Under the pieces are notes generated by a model, which saw only the letters and a program-made list of their open reading frames with translations, was not told where the DNA came from and ran no database searches. A stretch of 5,081 nt of DNA from Desulfobacteraceae bacterium (GTDB lineage: Bacteria > Desulfobacterota > Desulfobacteria > Desulfobacterales > UBA11574). Shown here one piece after another: positions 1 to 4,970 of this stretch; positions within the stretch are counted from its first letter, which is position 1, and every line of letters begins with the position of its first letter. The stretch lies in assembly GCA_002868985.1 (NCBI GenBank), contig PKTV01000488.1, forward strand, positions 1-5,081, given 5' to 3'. The position numbers were made by a program, and so were the translations under genes.

Positions 1-352
1 CGTCAATGCTGGTTGCCACCGAAAGCATCACCAATGTCATTCCTTTTGTATAATCTTTTATCGGTTTTTCGTCTTTACCATACTGGAAGGCCTCTTTAAT
101 CATGTGGACACCCACAAATGCCAGCAAGCCGAAAGCGATCCAATGATCATAATGTTTGATATAGCTCCGTATGGATAAACCCGCACTCCAACCGATAATT
201 GGCATGAGGGCCTGAAACAGTCCGAAATGCCAGGATAAACGGAACATTTGTCGCGAATTGACATTTTTCAAGTTTACGCCGGTTGCTATTGAAACCGCAA
301 AAGCATCCATGGCAAGAGCCACTGCAATGGCAAGAATTTTTATAAATTCCAC
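1..352 (-). CDS. mntP: Manganese exporter MntP family, N-terminal part (cut by window edge)
   Basis: This is the first 117 codons of a small membrane transporter of the MntP (DUF204) family, which exports Mn2+ across the inner membrane. Residues 15-21 read MDAFAVS and the visible part ends with VATSID at 112-117. These are the two conserved Asp-containing motifs of the family, corresponding to D16 and about D118 in E. coli MntP. Hydrophobic stretches lie at about 4-24, 37-58 and 66-84, with a charged loop (GKDEKPIKD) at about 90-98, as expected for the first half of a six-helix protein of about 190 residues. The GTG at 352 is chosen because an in-frame TAA lies six codons upstream and no ATG is available before M15; the ribosome site is weak (AAGA). 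The 71-residue gene ends 67 bases upstream in the same direction, so co-transcription is possible. No yybP-ykoY-type manganese riboswitch is evident in that gap. Confidence 0.93.
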   Translation of the reverse strand, partial: MEFIKILAIAVALAMDAFAVSIATGVNLKNVNSRQMFRLSWHFGLFQALMPIIGWSAGLSIRSYIKHYDHWIAFGLLAFVGVHMIKEAFQYGKDEKPIKDYTKGMTLVMLSVATSID

Positions 353-419
353 AATTATTCTTAACTGTTATATAAAGTTAGATAAATTCTTCTTAAAACA
401 AGGCCTCACCTCTGATCTG

Positions 420-635
420 TCATTGAGGCCAAATAGCCCCTTTACGCTCCTCAACGAAGTAGCAAAAACGGCGCCATTCGAACTCCCGAAACGAAACCGG
501 ACAACGGAGTTTAACTTTATGTTCACTGATACCGATCACTTCCCAGTCACCCTTGCGGGGTCCGTCTTCAATGTTTAGTTTTTCACCCACTTTGAAAGCA
601 TACGGCTTGAATACCACAACATTATGTTTTTCCAT
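420..635 (-). CDS. Small conserved-looking hypothetical protein (71 aa)
   Basis: I do not assign a function. The product is 71 residues, soluble and rich in aromatic and charged residues, with no signal peptide or membrane segment. Its middle (GEKLNIEDGPRKGDWEVIGI, about 17-36) alternates short hydrophobic strands with a Gly-Pro-Arg-x-Gly-Asp-Trp turn. It is followed by KVKLRCPVS and EFEWRRFCYFVEE, a pattern that suggests a small all-beta barrel (SH3- or KOW-like). That is inference only. Two Cys (in LRCP and RFCYF) are not arranged as a metal site. I recall similar short proteins in Desulfobacterales but cannot verify this. An ATG at 647 gives four extra residues, but GGAG overlaps that codon and sits six bases before the ATG at 635, so 635 is the better start. 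The gene lies upstream of mntP on the same strand. Codon usage and composition look like a real gene, not a shadow, because nothing codes opposite it. Confidence 0.75.
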   Translation of the reverse strand: MEKHNVVVFKPYAFKVGEKLNIEDGPRKGDWEVIGISEHKVKLRCPVSFREFEWRRFCYFVEERKGAIWPQ

Positions 636-641
636 ATCAAT

Positions 642-645
642 CTCC
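642..645 (-). promoter_or_regulatory. Shine-Dalgarno GGAG that sets the start of the 71-aa gene
   Basis: Read on the minus strand, GGAG is followed by six bases and then the ATG at 635. The upstream in-frame ATG at 647 overlaps this site and has no ribosome site of its own (upstream is AT-rich), so translation should begin at 635. Confidence 0.65.
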
Positions 646-700
646 ATAAATTTTTGTTATCTTTTTTGTATTAATGGGGTTCTTTTTAAAAAATCGATTT

Positions 701-750
701 GAAGCCTCCCTGCCTTAATGGGCGGGGGTTCTGCCTTACGGCAGTGCTTC
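701..750. repeat. Compact three-stem inverted-repeat cluster
   Basis: GAAGC (701-705) pairs with GCTTC (746-750). Enclosed are two hairpins. CCCTGCC (708-714) pairs with GGCGGGG (721-727), including one T-G wobble. CTGCC (731-735) pairs with GGCAG (740-744) around a TTAC loop. Together they make a small three-way junction in a GC-rich island within AT-rich DNA. No T-run follows on either strand, so it is not a typical intrinsic terminator. It could be a dispersed palindromic repeat of the genome or part of a 5' leader. Pairings are read directly; the role is unknown. Confidence 0.5.
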
Positions 751-789
751 GCGCCCGGGTATGGATTATTTCCCGAAAATAAAATCGTA

Positions 790-811
790 TTCTGATGTTA
801 CAGAATCAGAA
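790..811. promoter_or_regulatory. Overlapping dyads, operator-like
   Basis: TTCTGAT (790-796) is the exact inverted repeat of ATCAGAA (805-811). A second dyad, ATTCTG (789-794) with CAGAAT (801-806), overlaps it. Dyads of this size in a divergent spacer are compatible with a dimeric regulator site, but no known consensus is recognised. Confidence 0.25.
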
Positions 812-830
812 ACGACATATTAACATTTAA

Positions 831-851
831 GCAATATCTTATGCAATATCT
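831..851. repeat. Tandem 9-base direct repeat, 12-base period
   Basis: GCAATATCT occurs at 831-839 and again at 843-851, separated by TAT. The 12-base period places the copies a little more than one helical turn apart. It may be a regulator site or chance in AT-rich DNA. Confidence 0.3.
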
Positions 852-928
852 ATGGCGTCCTTTTGCATTTTAAACCGAGGGCTTCTCCAAAATTAAAATA
901 ATGGAGGAATGGCGAACTGGAATAACGC

Positions 929-956
929 TTGATTTATACCTATAAAATATATAAAT
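929..956 (+). promoter_or_regulatory. Weak sigma70-type promoter candidate for the DUF2156-gpmI unit
   Basis: TTGATT (929-934) is followed after 15 bases by TATAAA (950-955), 35 bases before the chosen start at 991. The spacing is shorter than the preferred 17, and the AT-rich context yields other combinations, so this is only a candidate. Confidence 0.25.
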
Positions 957-977
957 CGAAGGTCAAACATTATTAAT

Positions 978-982
978 AAGGA
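978..982 (+). promoter_or_regulatory. Shine-Dalgarno AAGGA that sets the DUF2156 gene start
   Basis: AAGGA lies eight bases before the ATG at 991 and overlaps the alternative ATG at 982. The latter has no ribosome site at a useful distance (a GAAGG at 958-962 is about 20 bases away), so 991 is favoured. Confidence 0.6.
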
Positions 983-990
983 TGAGTCAG

Positions 991-1872
991 ATGACGCTAA
1001 ACTTTGAAGCGATCAGTTTGAATAAGCAAAACGAATATTTGGACAAATTTTACCGATGCCCCCGGAAGTCTTCTGATTATAGCTTTGTTAATTTGTGGGG
1101 ATGGTCGGATGAGTATGGACTTTATTGGGCATGGTCGGATAATGTCGTCTGGATAAAACAGACGATTCCAAATGAAGTATTTTGGGCGCCGATAGGGTTA
1201 TGGCCGGACATTGACTGGGGCCGATGTTTTGACAAATATTTCGACGAACCGATCACCTTTCTCCGTATCCCTGAAGAATTGCTTCGGGTATGGGAGAAAA
1301 ACATTAAAGACCGTATTCGAAGTGAGGATGAAAGGGCTCAATGGGATTACATTTACGATGTCAAAGAACTCATCGAACTAAAAGGCAATCGCTATCATAA
1401 AAAAAAGAACCTGGTGAACCAATTCAAAAAAAAATATGACTATCAATACATTCCTTTTGATTCAAAGATGATCGATATGGCTCTGGCCATGCAGGAAGAT
1501 TGGTGCACTTGGCGGGATTGCGAGTCGTCCGAAGCGCTGTCCGCTGAAAACCGAGCGATTTCAAGAATTCTTGACAACTGGCAAACGATTTATGGCCTAA
1601 CCGGCGGTGCACTTTTGGTCGGGCAAGAAATGGTTGCCTACACCATTGCCGAACAATTGTCGCAAGATATGATCGTGATCCATTTCGAAAAAGGAAACCC
1701 GGAGTATAAAGGCGCGTATCAGGCAATTAACCAGATGTTTCTTGAACATAACGGCGAACAGTTTAATTTCGTAAATCGTGAACAGGATCTCGGTGATGAA
1801 GGACTTCGCAAAGCGAAATTATCGTATCATCCGGTCGACTTTGTAAAAAAATACCGGGTGACTCTGAAATAA
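991..1872 (+). CDS. DUF2156 / phosphatidylglycerol lysyltransferase C-terminal-like protein
   Basis: The product (293 residues) is a soluble protein of the DUF2156 type, related to the C-terminal catalytic domain of LPG synthase (MprF) and built on a duplicated GNAT-like fold. The signature is at about 122-145: YDVKELIELKG, then YHKKKNLVNQF, matching the family's L-x-x-L-x-G-x-x-y-h-x-K-x-N pattern. The N-terminal third is rich in Trp and aromatics (SFVNLWGWSDEYGL; YWAWSDNVVWI), as is usual in this family. The last segment (FVNREQDLGDEGLRKAKLSYHPVDFVKKY) resembles the GNAT-like C-terminus with its E-x-D-x-G-x-x-G-L-R-x-x-K motif, common in free-standing members. There are no membrane helices, so it is not a full MprF flippase-synthase. 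Its substrate is unknown; aminoacyl- or acyl-transfer is inferred from the fold only. The start is set by AAGGA; starting at 982 would add three residues. gpmI follows after 24 bases, which suggests an operon without showing a shared function. Confidence 0.85.
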   Translation: MTLNFEAISLNKQNEYLDKFYRCPRKSSDYSFVNLWGWSDEYGLYWAWSDNVVWIKQTIPNEVFWAPIGLWPDIDWGRCFDKYFDEPITFLRIPEELLRVWEKNIKDRIRSEDERAQWDYIYDVKELIELKGNRYHKKKNLVNQFKKKYDYQYIPFDSKMIDMALAMQEDWCTWRDCESSEALSAENRAISRILDNWQTIYGLTGGALLVGQEMVAYTIAEQLSQDMIVIHFEKGNPEYKGAYQAINQMFLEHNGEQFNFVNREQDLGDEGLRKAKLSYHPVDFVKKYRVTLK

Positions 1873-1884
1873 GCAACTCTCATG

Positions 1885-1891
1885 AAAGGAG
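1885..1891 (+). promoter_or_regulatory. Strong Shine-Dalgarno AAAGGAG that sets the gpmI start
   Basis: AAAGGAG ends five bases before the ATG at 1897. The in-frame ATG at 1882 lies upstream of this site and has no ribosome site itself. The protein from 1897 begins MRPVCLIIRDGWG, which matches the usual N-terminus of the family. Confidence 0.8.
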
Positions 1892-1896
1892 CAACC

Positions 1897-3450
1897 ATGC
1901 GGCCTGTATGCTTGATCATTCGTGACGGATGGGGATATAGCGAGATCGCGCAAGGCAACGCGGTACTTGCGGCCAAGACACCCAATATCGACCTGTACAA
2001 AACCATCTATCCATGGACACTTTTGGACTGTGCCGGAGAACCTGTTGGCCTTCCGGATGGATATCAGGGATCATCGGAAGTGGGACACCTAAACATGGGT
2101 GCCGGCAGAATCGTCATTCAAGAACTCAAGCGTATTGACGACGGATTAAGCACAGGGGAACTTTTTGGAGTCAAAAAATGGAAAGCGCTGGTGAACAACT
2201 GGAAAGAACACCAAAGCCGTCTTCATTTGTTCGGTTTGCTCCAGGACGAAGGCGTACATGCACATCAGGAACATCTTTTTAAAATCATGCGTCGGGCAAG
2301 GATAGAATATCCCGATGGTCCCATTATCATCCATCCCTTTTTAGACGGGCGAGATACACCTCCGCGCAGTTGTCTGGAATACCTGGCAAAGCTCAATCAT
2401 GTGATGGACGAGGTCGGCGGATGCTCCATTGGCACTGTAATGGGTCGATATTACGCAATGGATCGTTCCAGGAACTGGGGATTGACCGATATTGCCTATC
2501 ATTGCATTATCGCCTGTGAAGGTCGTCGAGCCTCAAATGCTGAAACTGCGGTTAAGGAATCATATGAAAAGGACAGAACTCCGGATGATGTGGAGATGTT
2601 TGATGAATATATTCCCCCTTACGTGATCGGTAACTATGACGGTGTCAGGGATAACGATTGTATTTTGCACACCAACTACCGGCAGGATCGCGCCATCCAG
2701 CTCTCCATGGCCTTTATTGATCCAAAATATCCAGGAAAACTGAAAACAATTCGAAATATAACTTATGTTGGTCTTACACGGTACTGGGATGAATTTACGA
2801 ATTACATGCTGGGTGCTATGGACGCGGGCGGAGGCATGGAACACCTCCTTGGTGAGGTGATTTCCCATGCAGGTTTTCGCCAGCTACGAATTGCCGAAAC
2901 CCAGAAATTTCGTCATGTTACGAGTTTTTTTAACGGAAAAGCAACAACCCCATACCCAAACGAGGATCAGGTCGACGTTCCAAGCCGATTCGATCCAGCC
3001 ACCTTTGCCAGTCATCCGGAGATGGAGGCTTACAATGTTACCGATGAACTTCTTAAAAGACTCCGAAACAACTCTTATCAATTTATTGCCGTAAATTTTG
3101 CCAACGGAGATATGGTCGGCCATACCGGTAACTTGAAGGCTGCCACAAAAGCCATCGAGGTGGTGGACGATTGTATCGGCAGAATTGTAGATCGGCTTCT
3201 TGAGCTTGACGCAAACATCCTCATCACTGCGGATCACGGCAACGCCGAACAAATGATCGACGATCAGACCGGTATGACCAAAACCAGCCATACCTTGAAT
3301 CCTGTTGAGGTCATTTACCTTGCCAACGATTCCCGGGACAAGCGGCTTATTGCCCATGGAAAACTGTCGGATATCGCACCAACAGTTTTGTTTCTACTTG
3401 GTTTGGATATTCCCAAAGAAATGACCGCACAAAACTTGATTGTAACCTAA
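1897..3450 (+). CDS. gpmI: 2,3-bisphosphoglycerate-independent phosphoglycerate mutase
   Basis: This cytosolic enzyme interconverts 3- and 2-phosphoglycerate in glycolysis and gluconeogenesis through a phosphoserine intermediate and two Mn2+ ions. It belongs to the alkaline phosphatase superfamily. The 517 residues match the usual length of about 510. Relative to Bacillus numbering the metal ligands and catalytic Ser are all present: D10 (in RDGWG), S60 (SSEVGH), D405 and H409 (GDMVGHTG), D446 and H447 (TADHGNAE) and H465 (TSHTLNP). Substrate contacts are also present: H121 (GVHAH), D150/R152 (FLDGRDTPP), R262/R265 (NYRQDRA) and K337 (AETQKF). The C-terminus is standard (DIAPTVLFLLGL). Small differences are SSEVGH for the common NSEVGH, VHAH for VHSH, and NGDMVGH for NPDMVGH; none removes a catalytic group. 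The gene lies 24 bases after the DUF2156 gene and is probably transcribed with it. No intrinsic terminator is obvious after its TAA. Confidence 0.97.
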   Translation: MRPVCLIIRDGWGYSEIAQGNAVLAAKTPNIDLYKTIYPWTLLDCAGEPVGLPDGYQGSSEVGHLNMGAGRIVIQELKRIDDGLSTGELFGVKKWKALVNNWKEHQSRLHLFGLLQDEGVHAHQEHLFKIMRRARIEYPDGPIIIHPFLDGRDTPPRSCLEYLAKLNHVMDEVGGCSIGTVMGRYYAMDRSRNWGLTDIAYHCIIACEGRRASNAETAVKESYEKDRTPDDVEMFDEYIPPYVIGNYDGVRDNDCILHTNYRQDRAIQLSMAFIDPKYPGKLKTIRNITYVGLTRYWDEFTNYMLGAMDAGGGMEHLLGEVISHAGFRQLRIAETQKFRHVTSFFNGKATTPYPNEDQVDVPSRFDPATFASHPEMEAYNVTDELLKRLRNNSYQFIAVNFANGDMVGHTGNLKAATKAIEVVDDCIGRIVDRLLELDANILITADHGNAEQMIDDQTGMTKTSHTLNPVEVIYLANDSRDKRLIAHGKLSDIAPTVLFLLGLDIPKEMTAQNLIVT

Positions 3451-3492
3451 GTTGAATGATTGTAGAGGCTTGCCCACCTCACCGCGAGCAGC

Positions 3493-3657
3493 ATCTTCGA
3501 CTGGCAAGGTCGGCGCAGATAAGCCCCGGGTAGCAAGATCTCCGCTACGAGAAGTCTTGAGCGTAGCGAACTCCCGCCACGCGGGGAAAGGTGTCGTTTA
3601 GCCACAGTGAACGATGCTGGACGGTATCTGACGCAGTTCGAAGATCCCGCTTGCGGG
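3493..3657. repeat. Nested multi-stem structured element (candidate ncRNA or palindromic repeat)
   Basis: Pairings read directly are as follows. ATCTTCGA+CT (3493-3502) pairs with AG+TCGAAGAT (3635-3645), with one bulged T. GCGCAGATA (3513-3521) pairs with TATCTG+CGC (3625-3634), with one bulged A. Inside lie three hairpins: CGCTACG (3543-3549) with CGTAGCG (3562-3568), CCCGC (3573-3577) with GCGGG (3581-3585), and TCGTT (3594-3598) with AACGA (3610-3614). A further hairpin, CCCGC (3646-3650) with GCGGG (3653-3657), follows directly. The block is clearly richer in GC than its flanks. It matches no RNA family I can recognise (not tRNA, SRP RNA, RNase P, tmRNA or a known riboswitch). It may be a dispersed palindromic element or a structured RNA; strand is unknown. 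Confidence 0.45.
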
Positions 3658-3866
3658 GAGATGCAGTCATCCTCCTAAGGCGGATAAAGATCGGCAATTC
3701 CGAAGGGGTTCAAATTTTAAAAATATAAATCCATATCGTTCATTAAACATAAAAGAAGATTCTTTTTTAAAATCTGAAACACTCATTTTAGGTGTAAATA
3801 TCGCCGCCTGATCCTCATGTTTTTTATAAGTTCTACAGCGTAATTCATCTCTTCCGATACACAATA

Positions 3867-3883
3867 TGAGACATACTGTCTCA
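3867..3883. promoter_or_regulatory. Perfect 17-base palindrome TGAGACA-TAC-TGTCTCA
   Basis: The seven-base arms are exact with a three-base centre. It lies about 230 bases before the ferritin-like gene and about 110 bases upstream of the sigma54-like element, a normal distance for an enhancer-binding-protein site. An A-run follows on the plus strand, and no T-run follows on either strand in reading direction, so it is not an intrinsic terminator. The regulator is unknown. Confidence 0.45.
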
Positions 3884-3943
3884 AAAAAAGTGCCCATCTC
3901 GCCTGTTTAACGCACACCTTTATTTATAAACCTATTCAATTTA

Positions 3944-3974
3944 TTGACAATATTGATGTACAGGCGCCTACAAA
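3944..3974 (+). promoter_or_regulatory. Sigma70-type promoter candidate for the ferritin-like gene
   Basis: A consensus -35 box TTGACA (3944-3949) is followed by TACAAA (3969-3974) after 19 bases. The -35 is perfect; the -10 is weak and the spacing long. The predicted start, about 3981, would leave a leader of some 110 bases running through the dyad at 3984-4003. Confidence 0.35.
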
Positions 3975-3983
3975 TATCCCTCT

Positions 3984-4003
3984 CAAATATGGCATGATAT
4001 TTG
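3984..4003. promoter_or_regulatory. Perfect dyad CAAATAT-N6-ATATTTG overlapping a sigma54-like element
   Basis: The seven-base arms (3984-3990, 3997-4003) are exact around GGCATG. This is either an operator just downstream of the sigma70 candidate or an overlap with a sigma54-type promoter: TGGCATG (3990-3996), four bases, then TTGAT (4001-4005). GG and the -12 dinucleotide have the correct ten-base separation, but the -12 C is replaced by A, which weakens the sigma54 reading. Confidence 0.4.
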
Positions 4004-4082
4004 ATTATATAAATTACGTAAATTTTTTATCCTGATTATTAAATAAAAGAATCCGTTGTAAAACCATATGTCTTCTTAAAAG

Positions 4083-4087
4083 AGGAG
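4083..4087 (+). promoter_or_regulatory. Shine-Dalgarno AGGAG that selects the GTG start
   Basis: AGGAG lies seven bases before the GTG at 4095 and 13 bases before the ATG at 4101. The GTG therefore has the proper spacing and is the preferred start. Confidence 0.7.
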
Positions 4088-4094
4088 AGAAGCC

Positions 4095-4598
4095 GTGGAA
4101 ATGGAAAAAGCAATTCAGACAGCCATCGATTATGAAACAAAAATACGGGATATTTATCGGGATGCCGCTCAAAGCGTTCATGACCCGGAAGGTAAAAAAT
4201 TTTTTAAAATGATGGGAGATGACGAGCAATATCACCTCGACTATTTGATGGAGAGTCTCAGATTGTGGAGAGAATCAGGGAAACTGTCAGCCGAGAAGCT
4301 GATATCCGCTGTTCCCTCAAAGGAAATCATCCAGAAAGAAACCGATAAAATCAAGGCCCATATGTCAAAAAAGAATCTTAGCAGCATTAAAGTCATTCTC
4401 AGCAGAGCCCTTCAAGCAGAAGTTGAAACCAGTAATTTTTACGGAAAAATGGTGAATGAAATGACCGATGAAGGTCAAAAAATGTTTTCCCGGTTTCTGG
4501 AGATTGAAGAAAACCACATTGCCGCGGTTCAGGCTGAGCTCGACTACATCACAAACACTGGATATTGGTTTGATTTCAAAGAATTCGATATGGAATAA
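4095..4598 (+). CDS. Rubrerythrin-like ferritin-fold diiron protein, no rubredoxin domain
   Basis: The 167-residue product is a four-helix-bundle protein of the rubrerythrin/ferritin-like superfamily. Relatives bind two irons and act in peroxide reduction or iron handling in the cytoplasm of anaerobes. Candidate metal ligands appear in two half-repeats: E14 (AIDYE), then E44 and H47 (DDEQYH), and E109/E111 (AEVE), then E138 and H141 (EIEENH). This is the E...ExxH pattern twice. The C-terminal CxxC rubredoxin domain of classical rubrerythrin is absent; there are no Cys residues at all. The tail is aromatic and acidic (YWFDFKEFDME). The linker at about 60-95 is Lys- and Ser-rich. GTG is used as start, chosen by the AGGAG site. 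The gene stands alone, with operator-like dyads upstream and a decayed peroxiredoxin 3' end beginning within seven bases of its stop. That neighbour supports an oxidative-stress role by inference; the electron donor and reaction are unknown. Confidence 0.88.
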   Translation: MEMEKAIQTAIDYETKIRDIYRDAAQSVHDPEGKKFFKMMGDDEQYHLDYLMESLRLWRESGKLSAEKLISAVPSKEIIQKETDKIKAHMSKKNLSSIKVILSRALQAEVETSNFYGKMVNEMTDEGQKMFSRFLEIEENHIAAVQAELDYITNTGYWFDFKEFDME

Positions 4599-4604
4599 TT
4601 GTAA

Positions 4605-4800
4605 GTTATTCAGCACCAGGTGGTGAACAATCTGCCCATGGGTCGCAATGTCGATGAAATGTTTCGGGTCGTCGTTGGTCTGCAATTTACCGAGGAATAT
4701 GGTGATGTTTTTTCGGACGGATGACAAAAAGGTGAAAGGAGTGAAACCCAAGACAGAAGGTGTGTCAGACTATCTTGAAACAAATGCAGAAAAACTGTAA
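4605..4800 (+). pseudogene. Decayed C-terminal remnant of a 2-Cys peroxiredoxin (AhpC/TSA type)
   Basis: From 4605 the plus strand reads VIQHQVVNNLPMGRNVDE, then MFRVVVGLQFTEEYGDV. This is the diagnostic C-terminal half of typical 2-Cys peroxiredoxins (compare the family's HQVVN-x-LP-x-GR-x-x-DE and LQ-x-x-EE-x-GEVCP). The frame stops at TGA 4722-4724. Shifting frame at about 4720 restores the rest of the family tail (GVKPKTEGVSDYLETNAEKL) and ends at TAA 4798-4800, where a real peroxiredoxin would end. The resolving Cys of the VCP motif is replaced (DVFSDG). The N-terminal thioredoxin fold and peroxidatic Cys are absent, because the ferritin-like gene ends at 4598 and in-frame stops at 4596 and 4602 precede the remnant. 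It is a truncated, frameshifted pseudogene, probably left by a deletion that joined it to the ferritin-like gene. Sequencing error could explain the frameshift but not the missing N-terminus. Confidence 0.85.
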
Positions 4801-4970
4801 TTATATAAATGGGATAAAAAGTTCAAAGTAATCATGACGATTCTAACGGAACGTTCAATTATACACCCATTCAGGCCTCAAAAAAAAGTTGACAAACCAC
4901 ATTGTGGTATTATCTATTTTTTATGCTCCTCTATGACAGTCCATATTGAGCCGAGATAAGGAGTTTAGTA
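4801..4970. other. Short spacer after the peroxiredoxin relic
   Basis: This AT-rich spacer has no gene and no clear hairpin-plus-T-run terminator between the relic and the next promoter. Its right part is the promoter region of the Cys-rich gene (listed separately). The whole gap between intact genes (4599-4970) is 372 bases, about half of it peroxiredoxin debris. Confidence 0.5.
4889..4916 (+). promoter_or_regulatory. Sigma70-type promoter with palindromic operator in the spacer
   Basis: A consensus -35 TTGACA (4889-4894) is followed after 16 bases by TATCTA (4911-4916) as the likely -10. The spacer contains the perfect palindrome ACCACA-T-TGTGGT (4896-4908). A repressor bound there would block RNA polymerase. 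The predicted start, about 4923, gives a leader of nearly 50 bases before the ATG at 4971. The -10 assignment is less certain than the -35. Confidence 0.55.

Larger units (their letters stand above)
648..990. other. Divergent intergenic spacer (about 340 bases), no gene
   Basis: This gap separates the minus-strand small gene and mntP from the plus-strand DUF2156-gpmI pair, so it should hold promoters for both directions. No ORF of meaningful length is present; the best is a 14-codon frame at 901-945, with no support. From left to right it holds an AT-rich stretch (648-700), a GC-rich inverted-repeat cluster (701-750), a dyad (790-811), a 9-base direct repeat (831-851), and an AT-rich promoter-like stretch (about 929-956). 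Confidence 0.6.
3451..4094. other. Gene-free spacer of 644 bases
   Basis: No credible gene is seen on either strand. The first 210 bases are GC-rich and heavily self-complementary (structured element listed separately). About 3665-3866 is AT-rich and unremarkable, apart from an AT-only inverted repeat AAAAGAA-GA-TTCTTTT (3751-3766), too weak for a terminator. A 76-codon minus-strand frame (3667-3897) has no recognisable motif and no clear ribosome site, and is not called. The last 230 bases hold palindromes and promoter candidates for the ferritin-like gene. Confidence 0.65.

Noticed and set aside
353..419. Possible yybP-ykoY manganese riboswitch before mntP
   Set aside because: The gap is only 67 bases, AT-rich, and shows neither the conserved loops nor the stems of that class.
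258..578. 106-codon plus-strand frame
   Set aside because: It is antisense to the mntP start and the 71-aa gene; the mntP motifs show the minus strand is coding.
853..868. TGGCGTC...TTTTGCAT as a sigma54 promoter for the DUF2156 gene
   Set aside because: GG and GC are separated by nine bases instead of the required ten, and the flanking positions match poorly.
901..945. 14-codon ORF (MEEWRTGITLDLYL) as a leader peptide
   Set aside because: It has no ribosome site at a proper distance, no attenuator-like structure after it, and no codon bias suggesting control by translation.
3633..3660. TTCGAA followed by a CCCGC/GCGGG stem, resembling a tRNA T-arm
   Set aside because: No acceptor, D or anticodon arms can be built around it; TTCGAA is part of a longer inverted repeat instead.
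3751..3770. AAAAGAA-GA-TTCTTTT plus T-run as a terminator for gpmI
   Set aside because: The stem is almost only A-T pairs with a two-base loop and is 300 bases past the stop codon, so it would be too unstable to terminate transcription.
3667..3897. 76-codon minus-strand frame in the large spacer
   Set aside because: It has no recognisable motif, a low-complexity composition from AT-rich DNA, no clear ribosome site, and it overlaps the palindrome that looks regulatory. It was judged a chance ORF.
4365..4751. 128-codon minus-strand frame
   Set aside because: It lies antisense to the ferritin-like gene and the peroxiredoxin remnant, both of which show family motifs on the plus strand. It is a shadow ORF.
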